From contig NZ_CP029206.1 of NCBI RefSeq assembly GCF_003101015.1, positions 1,313,001 through 1,377,000 of the forward strand: a stretch of 64,000 nucleotides of DNA. The letters are read 5' to 3'. The notes under the pieces are model-generated. The model ran no database searches and was not told the origin of the DNA. It saw only the letters and a program-made list of their open reading frames with translations. Made by a program: the position numbers and the translations under genes. The stretch is from Actinobacillus porcitonsillarum (GTDB taxonomy: Bacteria; Pseudomonadota; Gammaproteobacteria; Enterobacterales; Pasteurellaceae). This document shows positions 1 to 10,622 of this stretch, one piece after another (the stretch's first letter is position 1; each line of letters opens with the position of its first letter).

Positions 1-1011
1 GGCAGGGAAAAAGTTGAGGTTAATTCCCGCTGCGATATGTGGCGGCACTAAACCTTGATGGTAAAGCAAGTAAGAGAGTAATAAGTAGTCCATATGGCTA
101 CGGTGGCACGGCACATACACAATTTCATGGCCTTCTAATGCTAACTTACGCACACGCTCACCGTTTTGTACGTTAATACCTTGATAAAGTTTGTTCCATA
201 ACCAGCTTAAAATGCGGTCTGCAATACGTAAACTGTCGTGTTTTACATCCGCAGCAATCTCATTCAGGATTTTTTCCGCTTCTTGGCGTGCTTTTTCCGG
301 GCTGATTTTTTTGCTTTCTGCTTCATCGGCAATCGCTTTTTTCAGGACTTCAGAGTCAAGTAGCTTATTAAACATCGCTTGGCGATCAGGAAGTTGAGGC
401 CCCATTGCAGAATAACGTTGTTTTGCAAAGTGCATACGGGCAACACGAGCTAATTTGTGGGCTAATTTCTCGTCCGCTTCTTGATTTGCAATCATTTTGC
501 TTAAAGAGACCGCTTGTGAGAAGCGCACAAAGTTATCTCGTCCATACCAAAGCATTGAGATCAAACGAGAAAATGCGCTTAAAGAGCGCAGTGTTGGAGC
601 TTTTTCTTTCCCCGGAGCTCGTCCCCAAAGAACGGAAACCGGTAGGAGTTGAACATCAAGCTGTTCATTTTGTTTGTGTAAGTTAAGGTAACGCTGAATG
701 GTTGAAACCGTTTCGCTTTTCGCTTCTTTTGATTTAAAAAAGCGGCGATCTTCATTTAAGAAAACAAAACGAGGGAGCGAAACGCCTTCAATCACATTAT
801 TTTCTAATGGATCGGGTAAATTAAGTGCCAAACAGTTTTTTTGTAAAATCAGTAAATCGGTTTGAGATGTATAAGGTAATACATAAATTAAAGGCTGCTC
901 AAGATTTAATTCTAACTCTTGAACAGGATTGGTTGGAATAGAACGAGATTTCACTAATAGTGAAAGGGGTAAATTAAGTAATTTACGATAAAAAGTAAGC
1001 AAACTTGACAT
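1..1011 (-). CDS. plsB: Glycerol-3-phosphate 1-O-acyltransferase PlsB (N-terminal part, runs off window)
   Basis: The minus-strand frame opens at ATG 1011 ([16 protein letters not shown]) and stays open to base 1, about 337 residues; the C-terminal part lies outside the window. It contains the acyltransferase block I motif [12 protein letters not shown] near its visible end, followed by [17 protein letters not shown], which is typical of PlsB. The family makes lysophosphatidic acid from sn-glycerol-3-phosphate and acyl-ACP or acyl-CoA at the inner membrane, the first step of phospholipid synthesis. It is divergent from lexA with about 130 bp between, the arrangement seen in related bacteria. 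Identity is from motifs; the truncation is only the window edge. Confidence 0.95.
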   Translation of the reverse strand, partial: MSSLLTFYRKLLNLPLSLLVKSRSIPTNPVQELELNLEQPLIYVLPYTSQTDLLILQKNCLALNLPDPLENNVIEGVSLPRFVFLNEDRRFFKSKEAKSETVSTIQRYLNLHKQNEQLDVQLLPVSVLWGRAPGKEKAPTLRSLSAFSRLISMLWYGRDNFVRFSQAVSLSKMIANQEADEKLAHKLARVARMHFAKQRYSAMGPQLPDRQAMFNKLLDSEVLKKAIADEAESKKISPEKARQEAEKILNEIAADVKHDSLRIADRILSWLWNKLYQGINVQNGERVRKLALEGHEIVYVPCHRSHMDYLLLSYLLYHQGLVPPHIAAGINLNFFPA

Positions 1012-1097
1012 ATTTGTTATCCTTTTTTCTTGATTTTGCTCATGACTTGCAGTTTATCACAAAATTCAGAAAAAAATTAGTTACAAATCAAATTTTA

Positions 1098-1134
1098 CTG
1101 TATATAATACCAAAAGTTCTGTATAAAATATCAG
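1098..1134 (+). promoter_or_regulatory. lexA promoter with two SOS boxes
   Basis: Two LexA-box-like sites lie 21 bp apart, about two helical turns, upstream of lexA. The proximal one is CTGT-N8-TCAG (1119-1134), one base from the CTGT-N8-ACAG consensus. The distal one starts CTGTATATAATA (1098-1113) and has a poor right half. A -10 hexamer TATAAT (1103-1108) sits inside the distal box, so bound LexA would block its own promoter. Two boxes at lexA also occur in enterobacteria; autorepression is inferred. Confidence 0.75.
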
Positions 1135-1144
1135 AGAGGATAAA

Positions 1145-1777
1145 ATGGCACGTAAACATTTAACTGCTCGCCAACAAGAAATTTTTGATTTTGTGAAAAA
1201 CCATATCACAACCACTGGTATGCCGCCTACACGTGTAGAAATTGCTCGTGAAATTGGCTTTAAATCGCCTAATGCGGCAGAAGAGCATTTAAAAGCCTTA
1301 GCTCGTAAAGGTTATATTGAAATGTTATCCGGTACATCTCGAGGTATTCGTATCTTAGTCAATGATGAGACTGAATCGGCAAATGATGATGGTTTACCTC
1401 TAATTGGTAAAGTCGCTGCCGGCACACCGATAGAAGCAATAGAGCATATTGAAAACTATTACCCTGTAAATGGCGCGATGTTTAGCCCAGCTGCAGATTA
1501 TTTATTAAGAGTTAATGGTAATTCAATGGAGAAAATTGGTATTTTAGACGGTGATTTATTAGCAGTACATAAAACCAATTATGCCAAAAATGGGCAAGTA
1601 ATTGTTGCTCGTGTAGATGATGAAGTGACAGTTAAACGTTTAGAGAAAAAAGGCGATTTAATTTATTTACATCCGGAAAATGATGAGCTAGAAGCAATAG
1701 TGGTAGATCCTCGTATTGAATATATTGAGATTGAGGGAATTGCTGTTGGGGTGATTCGTAGCAATGCTTGGATGTAA
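1145..1777 (+). CDS. lexA: LexA repressor, SOS master regulator
   Basis: A 210-residue protein of normal length. Residues 1-65 form the winged-helix DNA-binding domain ([16 protein letters not shown], then [16 protein letters not shown]). Residues 85-210 are the S24 self-cleavage domain. The Ala92-Gly93 scissile bond lies in KVAAGTP, Ser127 in NGNSM is the nucleophile and Lys164 in VTVKRLE is the general base. LexA represses DNA-damage genes and cleaves itself when RecA filaments form. An AGAGGA ribosome site precedes the ATG and two SOS boxes lie upstream, so it is almost certainly autoregulated. A strong terminator follows. Confidence 0.98.
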   Translation: MARKHLTARQQEIFDFVKNHITTTGMPPTRVEIAREIGFKSPNAAEEHLKALARKGYIEMLSGTSRGIRILVNDETESANDDGLPLIGKVAAGTPIEAIEHIENYYPVNGAMFSPAADYLLRVNGNSMEKIGILDGDLLAVHKTNYAKNGQVIVARVDDEVTVKRLEKKGDLIYLHPENDELEAIVVDPRIEYIEIEGIAVGVIRSNAWM

Positions 1778-1797
1778 TTAACATAACCTGTCAATAA

Positions 1798-1828
1798 GAG
1801 TGAGAAAAATTTCTCACTCTTTGTTTTT
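1798..1828 (+). terminator. Rho-independent terminator of lexA
   Basis: The stem GAGTGAGAAA pairs with TTTCTCACTC (1798-1807/1810-1819) and is followed by TTTGTTTTT. The mutH start codon lies only 2 nt past the T-run, so mutH has no room for a promoter downstream of this terminator. Confidence 0.85.
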
Positions 1829-1830
1829 AT

Positions 1831-2517
1831 ATGATGAATTCAGAAATTAAACTTGCAACATTTTCTGCCAATGAAGAAGAACTTTTAGCTAAAGCGAATT
1901 GGCTAGCCGGATTTCGATTAGGCGAGGTCGCTCAAATGCTGAATATACCTGTACCACCTGATTTACGGAGATATAAAGGCTGGGTTGGGCAATTGATTGA
2001 AGTTGCTTTAGGGGCAAAAGCGGGTTCAAAGGCAGAGCAAGATTTTGCGCATTTAGGGATTGAGTTAAAAACCATTCCGATTAATGCCAAAGGAGAGCCG
2101 TTAGAGACAACTTTTGTTAGTTTAGCCCCTTTGGCTCAAAATCATGGTGTAACATGGCAAAGTTCTCACGTGAAACATAAGCTTCAAAAAGTGTTATGGA
2201 TTCCGGTTGAAGGTACGAGATCAATCCCTATCGCAGAGCGACACATAGGGCAACCTATTTTGTGGCAACCGAGTACAGCGCAAGAAAAAAAATTGCAACA
2301 AGACTGGGAAGAGTTGATGGAATTGATCGTGTTGGGGCAACTTCATAAAATCAATGCAACTTTAGGTGAAGTGATGCAACTGCGTCCTAAGGGGCGTAAT
2401 AATAAAGCCTTGACGACAGCCGTTGATCAATCGGGCAATCAAATTCAGTCTTTACCATTAGGTTTTTATTTACGTAAAGTTTTTACAAAAGAAATTTTAC
2501 AGAATTTTTTACGTTAG
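1831..2517 (+). CDS. mutH: DNA mismatch repair endonuclease MutH
   Basis: A 228-residue protein. MutH nicks the unmethylated strand at hemimethylated GATC sites when activated by MutS-MutL, directing repair to new DNA. The catalytic D-x(n)-E-x-K set is visible as Asp71 (AEQDFAHLG), Glu78 and Lys80 (IELKTIPI), with Glu57 upstream (QLIEVAL). The conserved blocks GAKAGSKAEQDF and VKHKLQKVLWIPVEG also match. Two ATG codons are tandem (1831 and 1834) and no clear Shine-Dalgarno is seen, because the lexA terminator T-run ends just upstream. Expression must come from lexA read-through or a promoter inside lexA. ygdQ follows, as in E. coli. Confidence 0.96.
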   Translation: MMNSEIKLATFSANEEELLAKANWLAGFRLGEVAQMLNIPVPPDLRRYKGWVGQLIEVALGAKAGSKAEQDFAHLGIELKTIPINAKGEPLETTFVSLAPLAQNHGVTWQSSHVKHKLQKVLWIPVEGTRSIPIAERHIGQPILWQPSTAQEKKLQQDWEELMELIVLGQLHKINATLGEVMQLRPKGRNNKALTTAVDQSGNQIQSLPLGFYLRKVFTKEILQNFLR

Positions 2518-2625
2518 CCCTCTTTAATTTTCTGATGGCTATCGCTATGATGTATCGCTTTATGACGGCTAGTAGCCAGAGATGGTTAAATAGCTTATTT
2601 ATTTCTTTTTTTAAAGGACATTGAT

Positions 2626-3375
2626 ATGTTTGAGTGGATTGCAAATCCAGAAGCTTGGGTTGCCCTTTTTACCCTAACCGCATTAGAAATTGTGTTAGGT
2701 ATTGATAATATTATTTTTATCAGTATTTTAGTTTCTCGTTTACCGGAAAGTCGTCGTCAATCAGCCCGTATTGTGGGATTAGGTTTGGCAATGATTATGC
2801 GTATTTTATTACTGCTTTCGCTTTCTTGGATGATGAAATTAGTTGATCCACTTTTCTTTATTGGCGAAAAAGGCGTATCAGGTCGTGACTTAATTTTGAT
2901 TGTCGGTGGTTTGTTCTTGTTAGTGAAAAGCGCTATGGAGTTGAAAGAATCGATAAGTGGCGAAGAACATAGCGAAGAAACAAAAGCGGCAAGAAAGGCA
3001 AATTATCTGATGATTTTGGCTCAAATTGCGTTAATGGATATTATTTTCTCGCTGGATTCTGTGATTACTGCAGTTGCGATGGCGGACGATATTCCTGTGA
3101 TGGTTTTAGCGATTATCGTTGCAGTTGGTGTGATGATGATTGCTGCAAAACCAATAGGCTTCTTTGTTGATAAAAACCCAACAATTAAAAATTTAGCATT
3201 AGCTTTCTTAATTTTAGTTGGAGTAGCATTGATTGCTGAGGGCTTTGCAATTCATATTCCTAAAGCGGCAATTTATACAGCAATGGGCTTTTCTGTTGTG
3301 GTGGAATTACTCAACATCAAAATGCGTCGCAATCAATTTGCACGTTTACAAGAAAAAAAGGCTGAACAACATTAA
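2626..3375 (+). CDS. ygdQ: TerC-family integral membrane protein (YgdQ-like)
   Basis: A 249-residue polytopic protein with about seven hydrophobic segments. Two TerC-type acidic membrane motifs are present: EIVLGIDNIIFIS (residues 21-33, Asp27) and MDIIFSLDSVITAV (around residues 134-147). TerC relatives are linked to export of metal ions such as Mn2+, but the substrate here is not known. The mutH-ygdQ order matches E. coli. A good ribosome site (AAAGGA) precedes the ATG and a terminator follows at once, so it is transcribed alone or with mutH. The family is certain, the function is inferred. Confidence 0.85.
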   Translation: MFEWIANPEAWVALFTLTALEIVLGIDNIIFISILVSRLPESRRQSARIVGLGLAMIMRILLLLSLSWMMKLVDPLFFIGEKGVSGRDLILIVGGLFLLVKSAMELKESISGEEHSEETKAARKANYLMILAQIALMDIIFSLDSVITAVAMADDIPVMVLAIIVAVGVMMIAAKPIGFFVDKNPTIKNLALAFLILVGVALIAEGFAIHIPKAAIYTAMGFSVVVELLNIKMRRNQFARLQEKKAEQH

Positions 3376-3381
3376 AATTAG

Positions 3382-3404
3382 CGCCCTCAAATCGAGGGCG
3401 TTTT
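3382..3404 (+). terminator. Terminator after the TerC-family gene
   Basis: CGCCCTC (3382-3388) pairs with GAGGGCG (3394-3400) across a 5-nt loop, followed by TTTT. It separates this gene from nagZ. Confidence 0.75.
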
Positions 3405-3423
3405 GCTAATTAGGATATAAAAA

Positions 3424-4467
3424 ATGTTATTAATTGATATTAAAGATAAATCACTTACTCAAGAAGAGATCGAGATACTTCAACATCCGCTTGTTTCCGG
3501 ACTCATTTTATTTAGCCGAAATTTTTATGATAAAGCACAAGTTCAGGCTTTAATTAAAGAAATTCGCCAAAAAGTGAAAAAGCCTTTTTTAATTACGGTC
3601 GATCAAGAAGGCGGAAGAGTTCAACGTTTCCGAGATGGCTTCACAGCATTACCTGCAATGCAGTCTTTTGATATGTTGGCAAAAGATTTAGTGGAAGCAA
3701 AACAGCTTGCACACGAAGCTGGCTGGTTAATGGCTGCAGAAATGTTTGCTTTAGATATTGATTTGAGTTTTGCTCCCGTTTTAGATATGGGACATGAATG
3801 TAAAGCAATTGGCGACCGTGCTTTTGGTAAATCATTAGGGCAAATTCTACCGCTTGCAGAAGCCTTTATTGATGGGATGCGTGAAATGGGCATGGCAACC
3901 ACAGGAAAACATTTCCCAGGGCATGGACACGTGCTTGCGGATTCACATTTAGAAACCCCGTTTGATGATCGTGCCAAATCACTGATTTTTGAGCAGGATA
4001 TTCAACCTTTCCAACAATTGATTGCTAAAAATAAACTTTCAGCCATTATGCCGGCTCACGTTGTTTATACGCAATGCGATAATCAACCTGCGAGCGGTTC
4101 ACACTATTGGCTTAAAGAGGTATTGCGCAAACAGCTTAATTTTAATGGCGTGATTTTCTCCGATGATCTCGGTATGAAAGGAGCCGGATTTATGGGGAAT
4201 TTTGTGGAACGTTCTGAAAAAGCAATTCAAGCCGGCTGTGATTTATTGCTCTTATGTAATGAGCCGGAAGGTGTCGTTCAAGTGCTCGATGGTTTGAAAT
4301 ATCAACCGACAGAAGCACAGCAAACACGCCATATTTCACTAATGAAGCGTAAAAATGTATCTTGGTTAGATTTAGAAACCAGTTTACGTTATAAACAATC
4401 TTCTGAACGATTAGCGGCTTTACAAGCGCAATGGTTGGAATTTAAGCAAACGCAAATGTCGGCTTAA
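3424..4467 (+). CDS. nagZ: Beta-N-acetylhexosaminidase NagZ (peptidoglycan recycling)
   Basis: A 347-residue cytoplasmic GH3 enzyme with no signal peptide. It removes GlcNAc from GlcNAc-anhydroMurNAc peptides during cell-wall recycling; in some bacteria the products signal beta-lactamase induction. Visible motifs are [11 protein letters not shown] (58-68), the NagZ loop [14 protein letters not shown] (162-175) and the nucleophile motif SDDLGM with Asp247. Length matches the family. A short leader after the previous terminator suggests its own promoter near 3405-3423. rlmC follows after 9 nt, so the two are probably co-transcribed. Confidence 0.96.
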   Translation: MLLIDIKDKSLTQEEIEILQHPLVSGLILFSRNFYDKAQVQALIKEIRQKVKKPFLITVDQEGGRVQRFRDGFTALPAMQSFDMLAKDLVEAKQLAHEAGWLMAAEMFALDIDLSFAPVLDMGHECKAIGDRAFGKSLGQILPLAEAFIDGMREMGMATTGKHFPGHGHVLADSHLETPFDDRAKSLIFEQDIQPFQQLIAKNKLSAIMPAHVVYTQCDNQPASGSHYWLKEVLRKQLNFNGVIFSDDLGMKGAGFMGNFVERSEKAIQAGCDLLLLCNEPEGVVQVLDGLKYQPTEAQQTRHISLMKRKNVSWLDLETSLRYKQSSERLAALQAQWLEFKQTQMSA

Positions 4468-4476
4468 TAATGAGCA

Positions 4477-5658
4477 ATGATGATGAATATAACTTGTGAG
4501 CATTTTAATCAACAACGTTGTACTTCGTGCCAATGGTTATTGACCGAGTATAACGTGCAGATAGCTGATAAAATGGCAGAGCTCAAGCGGTTGATTTTGC
4601 CTTATCTTTTGCAAAATCAAACCGAAGTTCTTTCGCCAGTGGCTTCGGAACAAACACATTTTCGTAATAAAGCTAAAATGGTAGTAAGTGGTTCGGTAGA
4701 GCGACCGGTACTTGGCTTATTAAAAGATCAGCAAGATGCACAAAGTGGTGTTGATTTAACAGATTGTCTGCTTTATCCGACGGAATTTGCAACGCTTTTT
4801 CCTGTTCTTAAAGATTTTATTGGCAGGGCAGGCTTAGTGCCTTATAACATTGCTAAAAAGAAGGGCGAGCTAAAATATATTTTGCTGACACAGAGCCAAT
4901 ATAATCAGGCTGTTTCATTACGTTTCGTCTTGCGTTCAACACAAAAACAACCGCTTATTGAACGAGAATTGCCAAAGTTACTGGAAAAGCTACCGCCTAA
5001 ATCTATTGTGAGTTTGAATATTCAGCCGCAACACGCCGCTATTTTAGAGGGAGAAACCGAGATTTTTCTTACCCCTGAAAGGGTTATTGAAGAAAATTTT
5101 AATGGTATTCCTCTGTTTATTCGTCCGCAAGGTTTTTTCCAGACTAATCCTAAAGTGGCAAGCGAATTATACAAAACCGCACAAATGTGGGTAAAAACGT
5201 TACCTATTCAACAATGTTGGGATCTTTTTTGTGGCGTGGGAGGATTTGGCTTACATTGTGCAAAAGTATTGCAAGAAACCAATCCTGAAGTAAGTTTAAC
5301 GGGAATTGAAATTTCGGCTTCAGCGATAGCCAGTGCGACACAATCGGCAGAAAAATTAGGGTTAAAAAATATCACCTTTGCTTCATTAGATTCCGCACAA
5401 TTTGCTTTGAATGAGAAAGGAAGTGTGCCGGATCTCGTGATTGTAAACCCGCCTCGTCGGGGGATTGGTAAGGCGCTTGCAGAATATTTAAATCAGCTCG
5501 GTTCGCCTTATGTGATTTATTCGAGCTGTAATGCGAAAACAATGGCGGAAGATTTTGCTTCATTTGATAACTATGTATTAGCAAAAGTGCAGTTATTTGA
5601 TATGTTCCCACATACGGCTCATTATGAAGTTTTGACTTTATTAGTAAAGAAAGCTTAA
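4477..5658 (+). CDS. rlmC: 23S rRNA (uracil-C5)-methyltransferase RlmC
   Basis: A 393-residue RumA/TrmA-family methyltransferase that makes m5U747 in 23S rRNA using S-adenosylmethionine. N-terminal iron-sulfur cysteines are visible as C7, C15, C18 and C97 ([14 protein letters not shown] and TDCLLYP). The SAM-binding block is [13 protein letters not shown], then VNPPRRGIG, and the catalytic nucleophile is Cys351 in YSSCNAKT. The ending [17 protein letters not shown] is diagnostic. Three tandem ATGs (4477, 4480, 4483) make the exact start uncertain by two residues. It follows nagZ by 9 nt and has no clear terminator; the eno promoter region comes next. Confidence 0.95.
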   Translation: MMMNITCEHFNQQRCTSCQWLLTEYNVQIADKMAELKRLILPYLLQNQTEVLSPVASEQTHFRNKAKMVVSGSVERPVLGLLKDQQDAQSGVDLTDCLLYPTEFATLFPVLKDFIGRAGLVPYNIAKKKGELKYILLTQSQYNQAVSLRFVLRSTQKQPLIERELPKLLEKLPPKSIVSLNIQPQHAAILEGETEIFLTPERVIEENFNGIPLFIRPQGFFQTNPKVASELYKTAQMWVKTLPIQQCWDLFCGVGGFGLHCAKVLQETNPEVSLTGIEISASAIASATQSAEKLGLKNITFASLDSAQFALNEKGSVPDLVIVNPPRRGIGKALAEYLNQLGSPYVIYSSCNAKTMAEDFASFDNYVLAKVQLFDMFPHTAHYEVLTLLVKKA

Positions 5659-5686
5659 ATTTTCTACTTAATAAGCGGTAGTTTTT

Positions 5687-5715
5687 TTCGAAACATTTGC
5701 AAAGTTTGGTATAAT
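5687..5715 (+). promoter_or_regulatory. Likely extended -10 promoter of eno
   Basis: TGGTATAAT (-10 TATAAT at 5710-5715, preceded by TGG) lies about 140 bp before eno. The matching -35 position (TTCGAA) is weak. A USS-like AAGCGGT sits just upstream. This implies a long, AT-rich 5' leader; other promoters nearer the gene cannot be excluded. Confidence 0.4.
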
Positions 5716-5830
5716 CGCCCTGATTTATAGTAATAGATCAAATTCAGTTTAAATTTTGTGAACTCAATCACATTTTCACAAGACAAATGTAGAAAATATC
5801 TTTACTATATACCTATTCTTTTTTCATTAA

Positions 5831-7165
<1,335 letters not shown>

Positions 7166-7187
7166 TCATTATTTGATTAAATAAAAT

Positions 7188-7221
7188 AAGCCACTGGGGT
7201 ATCTCAGTGGCTTTGTTGTTT
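7188..7221 (+). terminator. Terminator of eno
   Basis: AAGCCACTG (7188-7196) pairs with CAGTGGCTT (7205-7213), loop of 8 nt, followed by a T-rich tract. Confidence 0.85.
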
Positions 7222-7243
7222 AAAGCTCATTTTGAGGATTTAT

Positions 7244-7657
7244 ATGCTTTATTCAGTTTTAACCGACCATATTTTATTAGGCGAAGGCTATCGTAATGGC
7301 GCACATTCAACTCAGCACGAACATTTAGTCGTTATGTTTGAAGATGATGGCGAAACAGGCTATTTTTATGCAATGGATTTACACCAAGTCAATCAGCCGG
7401 TTGTAGATAGTTTGTTTGTGTATAACGTAAGTGATATTGAACAGGAAAGTTTAAAAGAACCTCGCCGCTTAGAAATTTGCTGGTCGGAAGATGGTTATCA
7501 GGCATTTTTACTGATAAACGGCTATCCGCATGCCGTGTTTGATTTCAAGCAGTTTGTCGGATACAACCACAGCAAACACCCATATCCGGAATTAGGTTCA
7601 ATGTGGAGTCGCAAAGAAACCACGGCAGAATTGGTTGATAAGTGGTTAGTGCAATAA
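7244..7657 (+). CDS. Conserved hypothetical protein, DUF2251-like
   Basis: A soluble 137-residue protein starting MLYSVLTDHILLGEGYRN. The ATG at 7244 is preferred over an in-frame TTG at 7232, because GAGG (7234-7237) is well placed 6 nt before it. The sequence is acidic and aromatic, with FEDDGETGYFYAMDL and ending SRKETTAELVDKWLVQ. I believe it is the small family found beside eno in Pasteurellaceae (DUF2251), but the function is unknown. It is convergent with recQ and shares a terminator with it. No signal peptide or membrane segment is seen. Confidence 0.65.
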   Translation: MLYSVLTDHILLGEGYRNGAHSTQHEHLVVMFEDDGETGYFYAMDLHQVNQPVVDSLFVYNVSDIEQESLKEPRRLEICWSEDGYQAFLLINGYPHAVFDFKQFVGYNHSKHPYPELGSMWSRKETTAELVDKWLVQ

Positions 7658-7662
7658 AGGCA

Positions 7663-7682
7663 AAGCCGCATTATTGCGGCTT
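7663..7682. terminator. Shared terminator between the DUF2251-like gene and recQ
   Basis: AAGCCGCA (7663-7670) pairs with TGCGGCTT (7675-7682), loop TTAT. The recQ stop codon lies in the loop, so the stem overlaps the last recQ codons. Confidence 0.6.
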
Positions 7683-9485
7683 ACGATTCTCACAATGCTC
7701 TTTTATTAAAGAAATAAAAGCACCGCCAAAACGTTCGAGTTTGCGTTCGCCCACACCGTTGATTTCAAGTAATTCAGCAGGTGTAAGCGGTAGAAATTCT
7801 GCCATTTCTTGCAAAGTAGCATCATTAAAGACCACATAAGGTGGGATATTTTCGTTATCAGCAATTTGCTTGCGCAGAAACCGTAGCCGTGCAAAGAGAT
7901 CTTTATCATAGCGCACCGAGCCTTGTTTGCTCACAAATGCAGTAGCCGAAGATGAGCCTAAGCGAGGTAATGCCAGCTCTAATTTGACTTGTGATTTTAA
8001 GACAGGGCGAGCCTCTTCGGTTAATTGTAAAGCAGAGTGATTAACAATGTTTTGGCGTACCAATCCTAAATGAATAAGCTGTCTAATCACGCTTACCCAA
8101 TAATCTTGGCTCTGCTCTTTACCAATACCGTAAACGGAGAGTTGGTCGTGTCCGAATTGGCGGATTTTTTGATTATTCATGCCACGTAAAACGCCGATAA
8201 CGTGATGCATACCGAAGGTTTGTCCGGTGCGGTAAATCACCGACATTACTTTTTGAGCATCAATTAAACCATCATATTTACGTGGCGGATCTAAACAAAT
8301 ATCGCAGTTTTTACAAGGTTCTTGTTTAGACTCCCCAAAATAATTGAGTAGCACTAAACGGCGACAAGTTTGCGATTCGGCAAAAGCGCTAATTGCTTGC
8401 AATTTATGTTGTTTGATATTGCGTTGCTCGCTTTCCGGCTCTTCAAGTAAGACTTTTTGTAACCAAGCGTAATCAGCTGGATCGTAAAATAAAATCGCTT
8501 CAGAGGGCAGATCATCTCGCCCCGCTCGCCCGGTTTCTTGATAGTAAGATTCAATACTTCTCGGTAAGTCAAAATGGGCAACAAACCGCACGTTAGATTT
8601 ATTGATTCCCATACCAAAAGCGATAGTGGCAACTACAACTTGAATGTTATCCCTTTGGAAAGCATTTTGAACGGTTTCTCGTTGCTGAATAGTCATTCCG
8701 GCGTGGTAGCCCATCACGGATACGCCCCGAGCAGAGAGCTTTTCGGTAATTTCTTCCACTTTTTTTCGGCTGTTGCAATATACAATCCCGCTTTTCCCTT
8801 GTTGCTTTGCAATAAATTTTGCCAATTGCTCCATCGGCTTAAATTTTTCTTGTACTGTATAACGAATATTTGGGCGATCAAAGCTACCTAGATAAGTGTG
8901 CGGATCTTGTAAGCGGAGATGATGAATAATATCGTGGCGAGTTGTTGGATCCGCCGTTGCCGTTAATGCCATCATGGGCACATTTGGAAAGGTACTGCGC
9001 AAACCACCAAGTAGGGTGTATTCTGGTCTGAAATCGTGTCCCCATTGGGAAACACAATGTGCTTCATCAACGGCAATAAGGCTGATTTTGCAATGTGAAA
9101 TAAAGTGGAAAAAGCCTTGTGTCATCACTTTTTCAGGCGAAAGATAAAGTAATTTGAGTTGCCCTGAAATCACCTTTTGTTCAACAAGTTGTTGCTCTTC
9201 AAGGGTTTGTGTTGAATTGATATAGCCGGCTTCAATACCATTGGTCAAAAGCTGATCGACTTGATCTTTCATTAAAGAAATTAATGGCGAGATTACGAGC
9301 GTTAGTCCCTCAATACAAAGTGCAGGAACTTGATAGCAGAGCGATTTCCCACCGCCTGTTGTCATAATGACAAGCGTATCTAAGCCATTCAGTACGGCTT
9401 CAATGACTTCTTGTTGCCCTTGTCTGAATTGCTGATAACCAAAAATATTATTTAAAATAGCTTTAGGCGAATTTGTCTGCTGCAT
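7671..9485 (-). CDS. recQ: ATP-dependent DNA helicase RecQ
   Basis: A 604-residue superfamily 2 helicase acting in recombination repair and replication-fork restart. Motifs in order: Q-motif region [10 protein letters not shown] (15-24), Walker A TTGGGKS (42-48), DEAH (140-143) within [19 protein letters not shown], motif [16 protein letters not shown], a RecQ zinc cluster with four cysteines ([11 protein letters not shown] then CKNCDIC), a winged-helix RQC region and a C-terminal HRDC domain ([26 protein letters not shown]). ATG 9485 is chosen because GGGAGC precedes it by about 8 nt and it matches the family start; a longer upstream frame exists. It is last in the tsaD-to-recQ gene string. 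Confidence 0.97.
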   Translation of the reverse strand: MQQTNSPKAILNNIFGYQQFRQGQQEVIEAVLNGLDTLVIMTTGGGKSLCYQVPALCIEGLTLVISPLISLMKDQVDQLLTNGIEAGYINSTQTLEEQQLVEQKVISGQLKLLYLSPEKVMTQGFFHFISHCKISLIAVDEAHCVSQWGHDFRPEYTLLGGLRSTFPNVPMMALTATADPTTRHDIIHHLRLQDPHTYLGSFDRPNIRYTVQEKFKPMEQLAKFIAKQQGKSGIVYCNSRKKVEEITEKLSARGVSVMGYHAGMTIQQRETVQNAFQRDNIQVVVATIAFGMGINKSNVRFVAHFDLPRSIESYYQETGRAGRDDLPSEAILFYDPADYAWLQKVLLEEPESEQRNIKQHKLQAISAFAESQTCRRLVLLNYFGESKQEPCKNCDICLDPPRKYDGLIDAQKVMSVIYRTGQTFGMHHVIGVLRGMNNQKIRQFGHDQLSVYGIGKEQSQDYWVSVIRQLIHLGLVRQNIVNHSALQLTEEARPVLKSQVKLELALPRLGSSSATAFVSKQGSVRYDKDLFARLRFLRKQIADNENIPPYVVFNDATLQEMAEFLPLTPAELLEINGVGERKLERFGGAFISLIKEHCENRKPQ

Positions 9486-9516
9486 AGATATAAGCTCCCT
9501 CTGGTGAGGGAACATA

Positions 9517-9822
9517 TTAAAATGAAATGGTTTCGCCGTGTCTTGCAAAGGCTTCTTCTAGATGTTGCCAAAAAGAACGACCTTCTGCTGTTTTCCATTC
9601 ATTATCAATAAATTTAAAATGGAAGCCACCGAGTTTACTCGCCAGCCATAGTTCTAGCATTGCTTCTTGTTTGTTAATGATGATTTGTGAGTCATCATCA
9701 AAAGTTAATGTACAAACAGCGCCTTGAATTTCGGTATCGACTGATAAACCATCATCATCAATCTTTTCTTCGATTTGTTGCCAAGTTTGTTCTACAAGTT
9801 GATGAAATTTTGTTGTGTTCAT
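9517..9822 (-). CDS. cyaY: Frataxin-like iron donor CyaY
   Basis: A 101-residue frataxin ([25 protein letters not shown]...). Frataxins bind iron on an acidic helix and modulate Fe-S cluster assembly by IscS/IscU. The N-terminal acidic ridge ([14 protein letters not shown]) and the sheet core [31 protein letters not shown] are visible, with GRSFW near the end. ATG 9822 is preferred over upstream starts because TTTGGAG lies just ahead. It is 31 bp from recQ and 16 bp from the glycosyltransferase gene, probably in the same transcript. Confidence 0.95.
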   Translation of the reverse strand: MNTTKFHQLVEQTWQQIEEKIDDDGLSVDTEIQGAVCTLTFDDDSQIIINKQEAMLELWLASKLGGFHFKFIDNEWKTAEGRSFWQHLEEAFARHGETISF

Positions 9823-9838
9823 AAAATCTCCAAACGAA

Positions 9839-10609
9839 TTATTTAAATTCAATATTTTTACTAAATAATTTTTTTCTTAATTGAATGAAAGGGCGAGTTA
9901 TCTCTCTATATAATTTAGCTAAGTTTGTTTTACCTTTATTATTATTTCGTTCATCAGATAAGGTGCTTTTGAAATTTATTTCTTTATTTAAAACATCATC
10001 CTGAATACAAATAGCTGGAGTTAGCTGTAAAACCTTATAATCAGATTTTTTTAAGAATTTTTCAAACATTAGCACATCAACAGGTATTGAAAGTTGATAT
10101 ATTTTTATTTTTTCTAAAAGATATTTAATACCTTTTGCCGTTAAAATATACCCAGCTGTTCCTGTATGTTTTGATTTTAATTTATGAAGAGCTCTATTAC
10201 AAAAGTGAGCTTCTAGATTCGTTGCATATATGATTTTAGAAGAATGCTTTTCAAGCTTAATTACATCAACATCATGATTTACATAGCTATTAGTTAGGAA
10301 TTTTTTTGCATTTTCCCCTAAATAAATGTCATCTTCAAAAATACAAATATAATCTAGCTTGTTTTCTTTTGCGAAGTGCCATAATGCAATATGACTTAAT
10401 GCGCAACCCATTTCCCCTTTGGTTAAAGGACTATTTGAAATATCAATGCCAAATTCGTTGGCTTTTTCTTCAATCAAATCCGGCGTTATAGCATCAAAAA
10501 ATTCAAAAGGAATATCTTGCTTGCCAAATTCCTGAATAATATGATTACGGCGTTCTTTAGCTGTTAATAAACTAATCACATAATTATGTTGCTGAGTTGT
10601 ACTATGCAT
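9839..10609 (-). CDS. Glycosyltransferase family 25 (lipooligosaccharide-type)
   Basis: A 256-residue cytoplasmic enzyme. The N-terminal NYVISLLTAKERR, the block KGEMGCALSHIALW (64-77) and the FEDD motif (91-94) in ICIFEDDIYL identify GT25, the family of Lex2B/LpsA-type enzymes that add hexoses to Haemophilus and Neisseria LOS. No donor or acceptor can be assigned. ATG 10609 has GAGGA 8 nt upstream; an upstream TTG start is less likely. The gene is more AT-rich than tsaD or recQ and sits with a RelA/SpoT-like gene between tsaD and cyaY, which suggests an acquired pair. No tetranucleotide phase-variation tract is visible. Confidence 0.85.
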   Translation of the reverse strand: MHSTTQQHNYVISLLTAKERRNHIIQEFGKQDIPFEFFDAITPDLIEEKANEFGIDISNSPLTKGEMGCALSHIALWHFAKENKLDYICIFEDDIYLGENAKKFLTNSYVNHDVDVIKLEKHSSKIIYATNLEAHFCNRALHKLKSKHTGTAGYILTAKGIKYLLEKIKIYQLSIPVDVLMFEKFLKKSDYKVLQLTPAICIQDDVLNKEINFKSTLSDERNNNKGKTNLAKLYREITRPFIQLRKKLFSKNIEFK

Positions 10610-10622
10610 AATAATTATCCTC

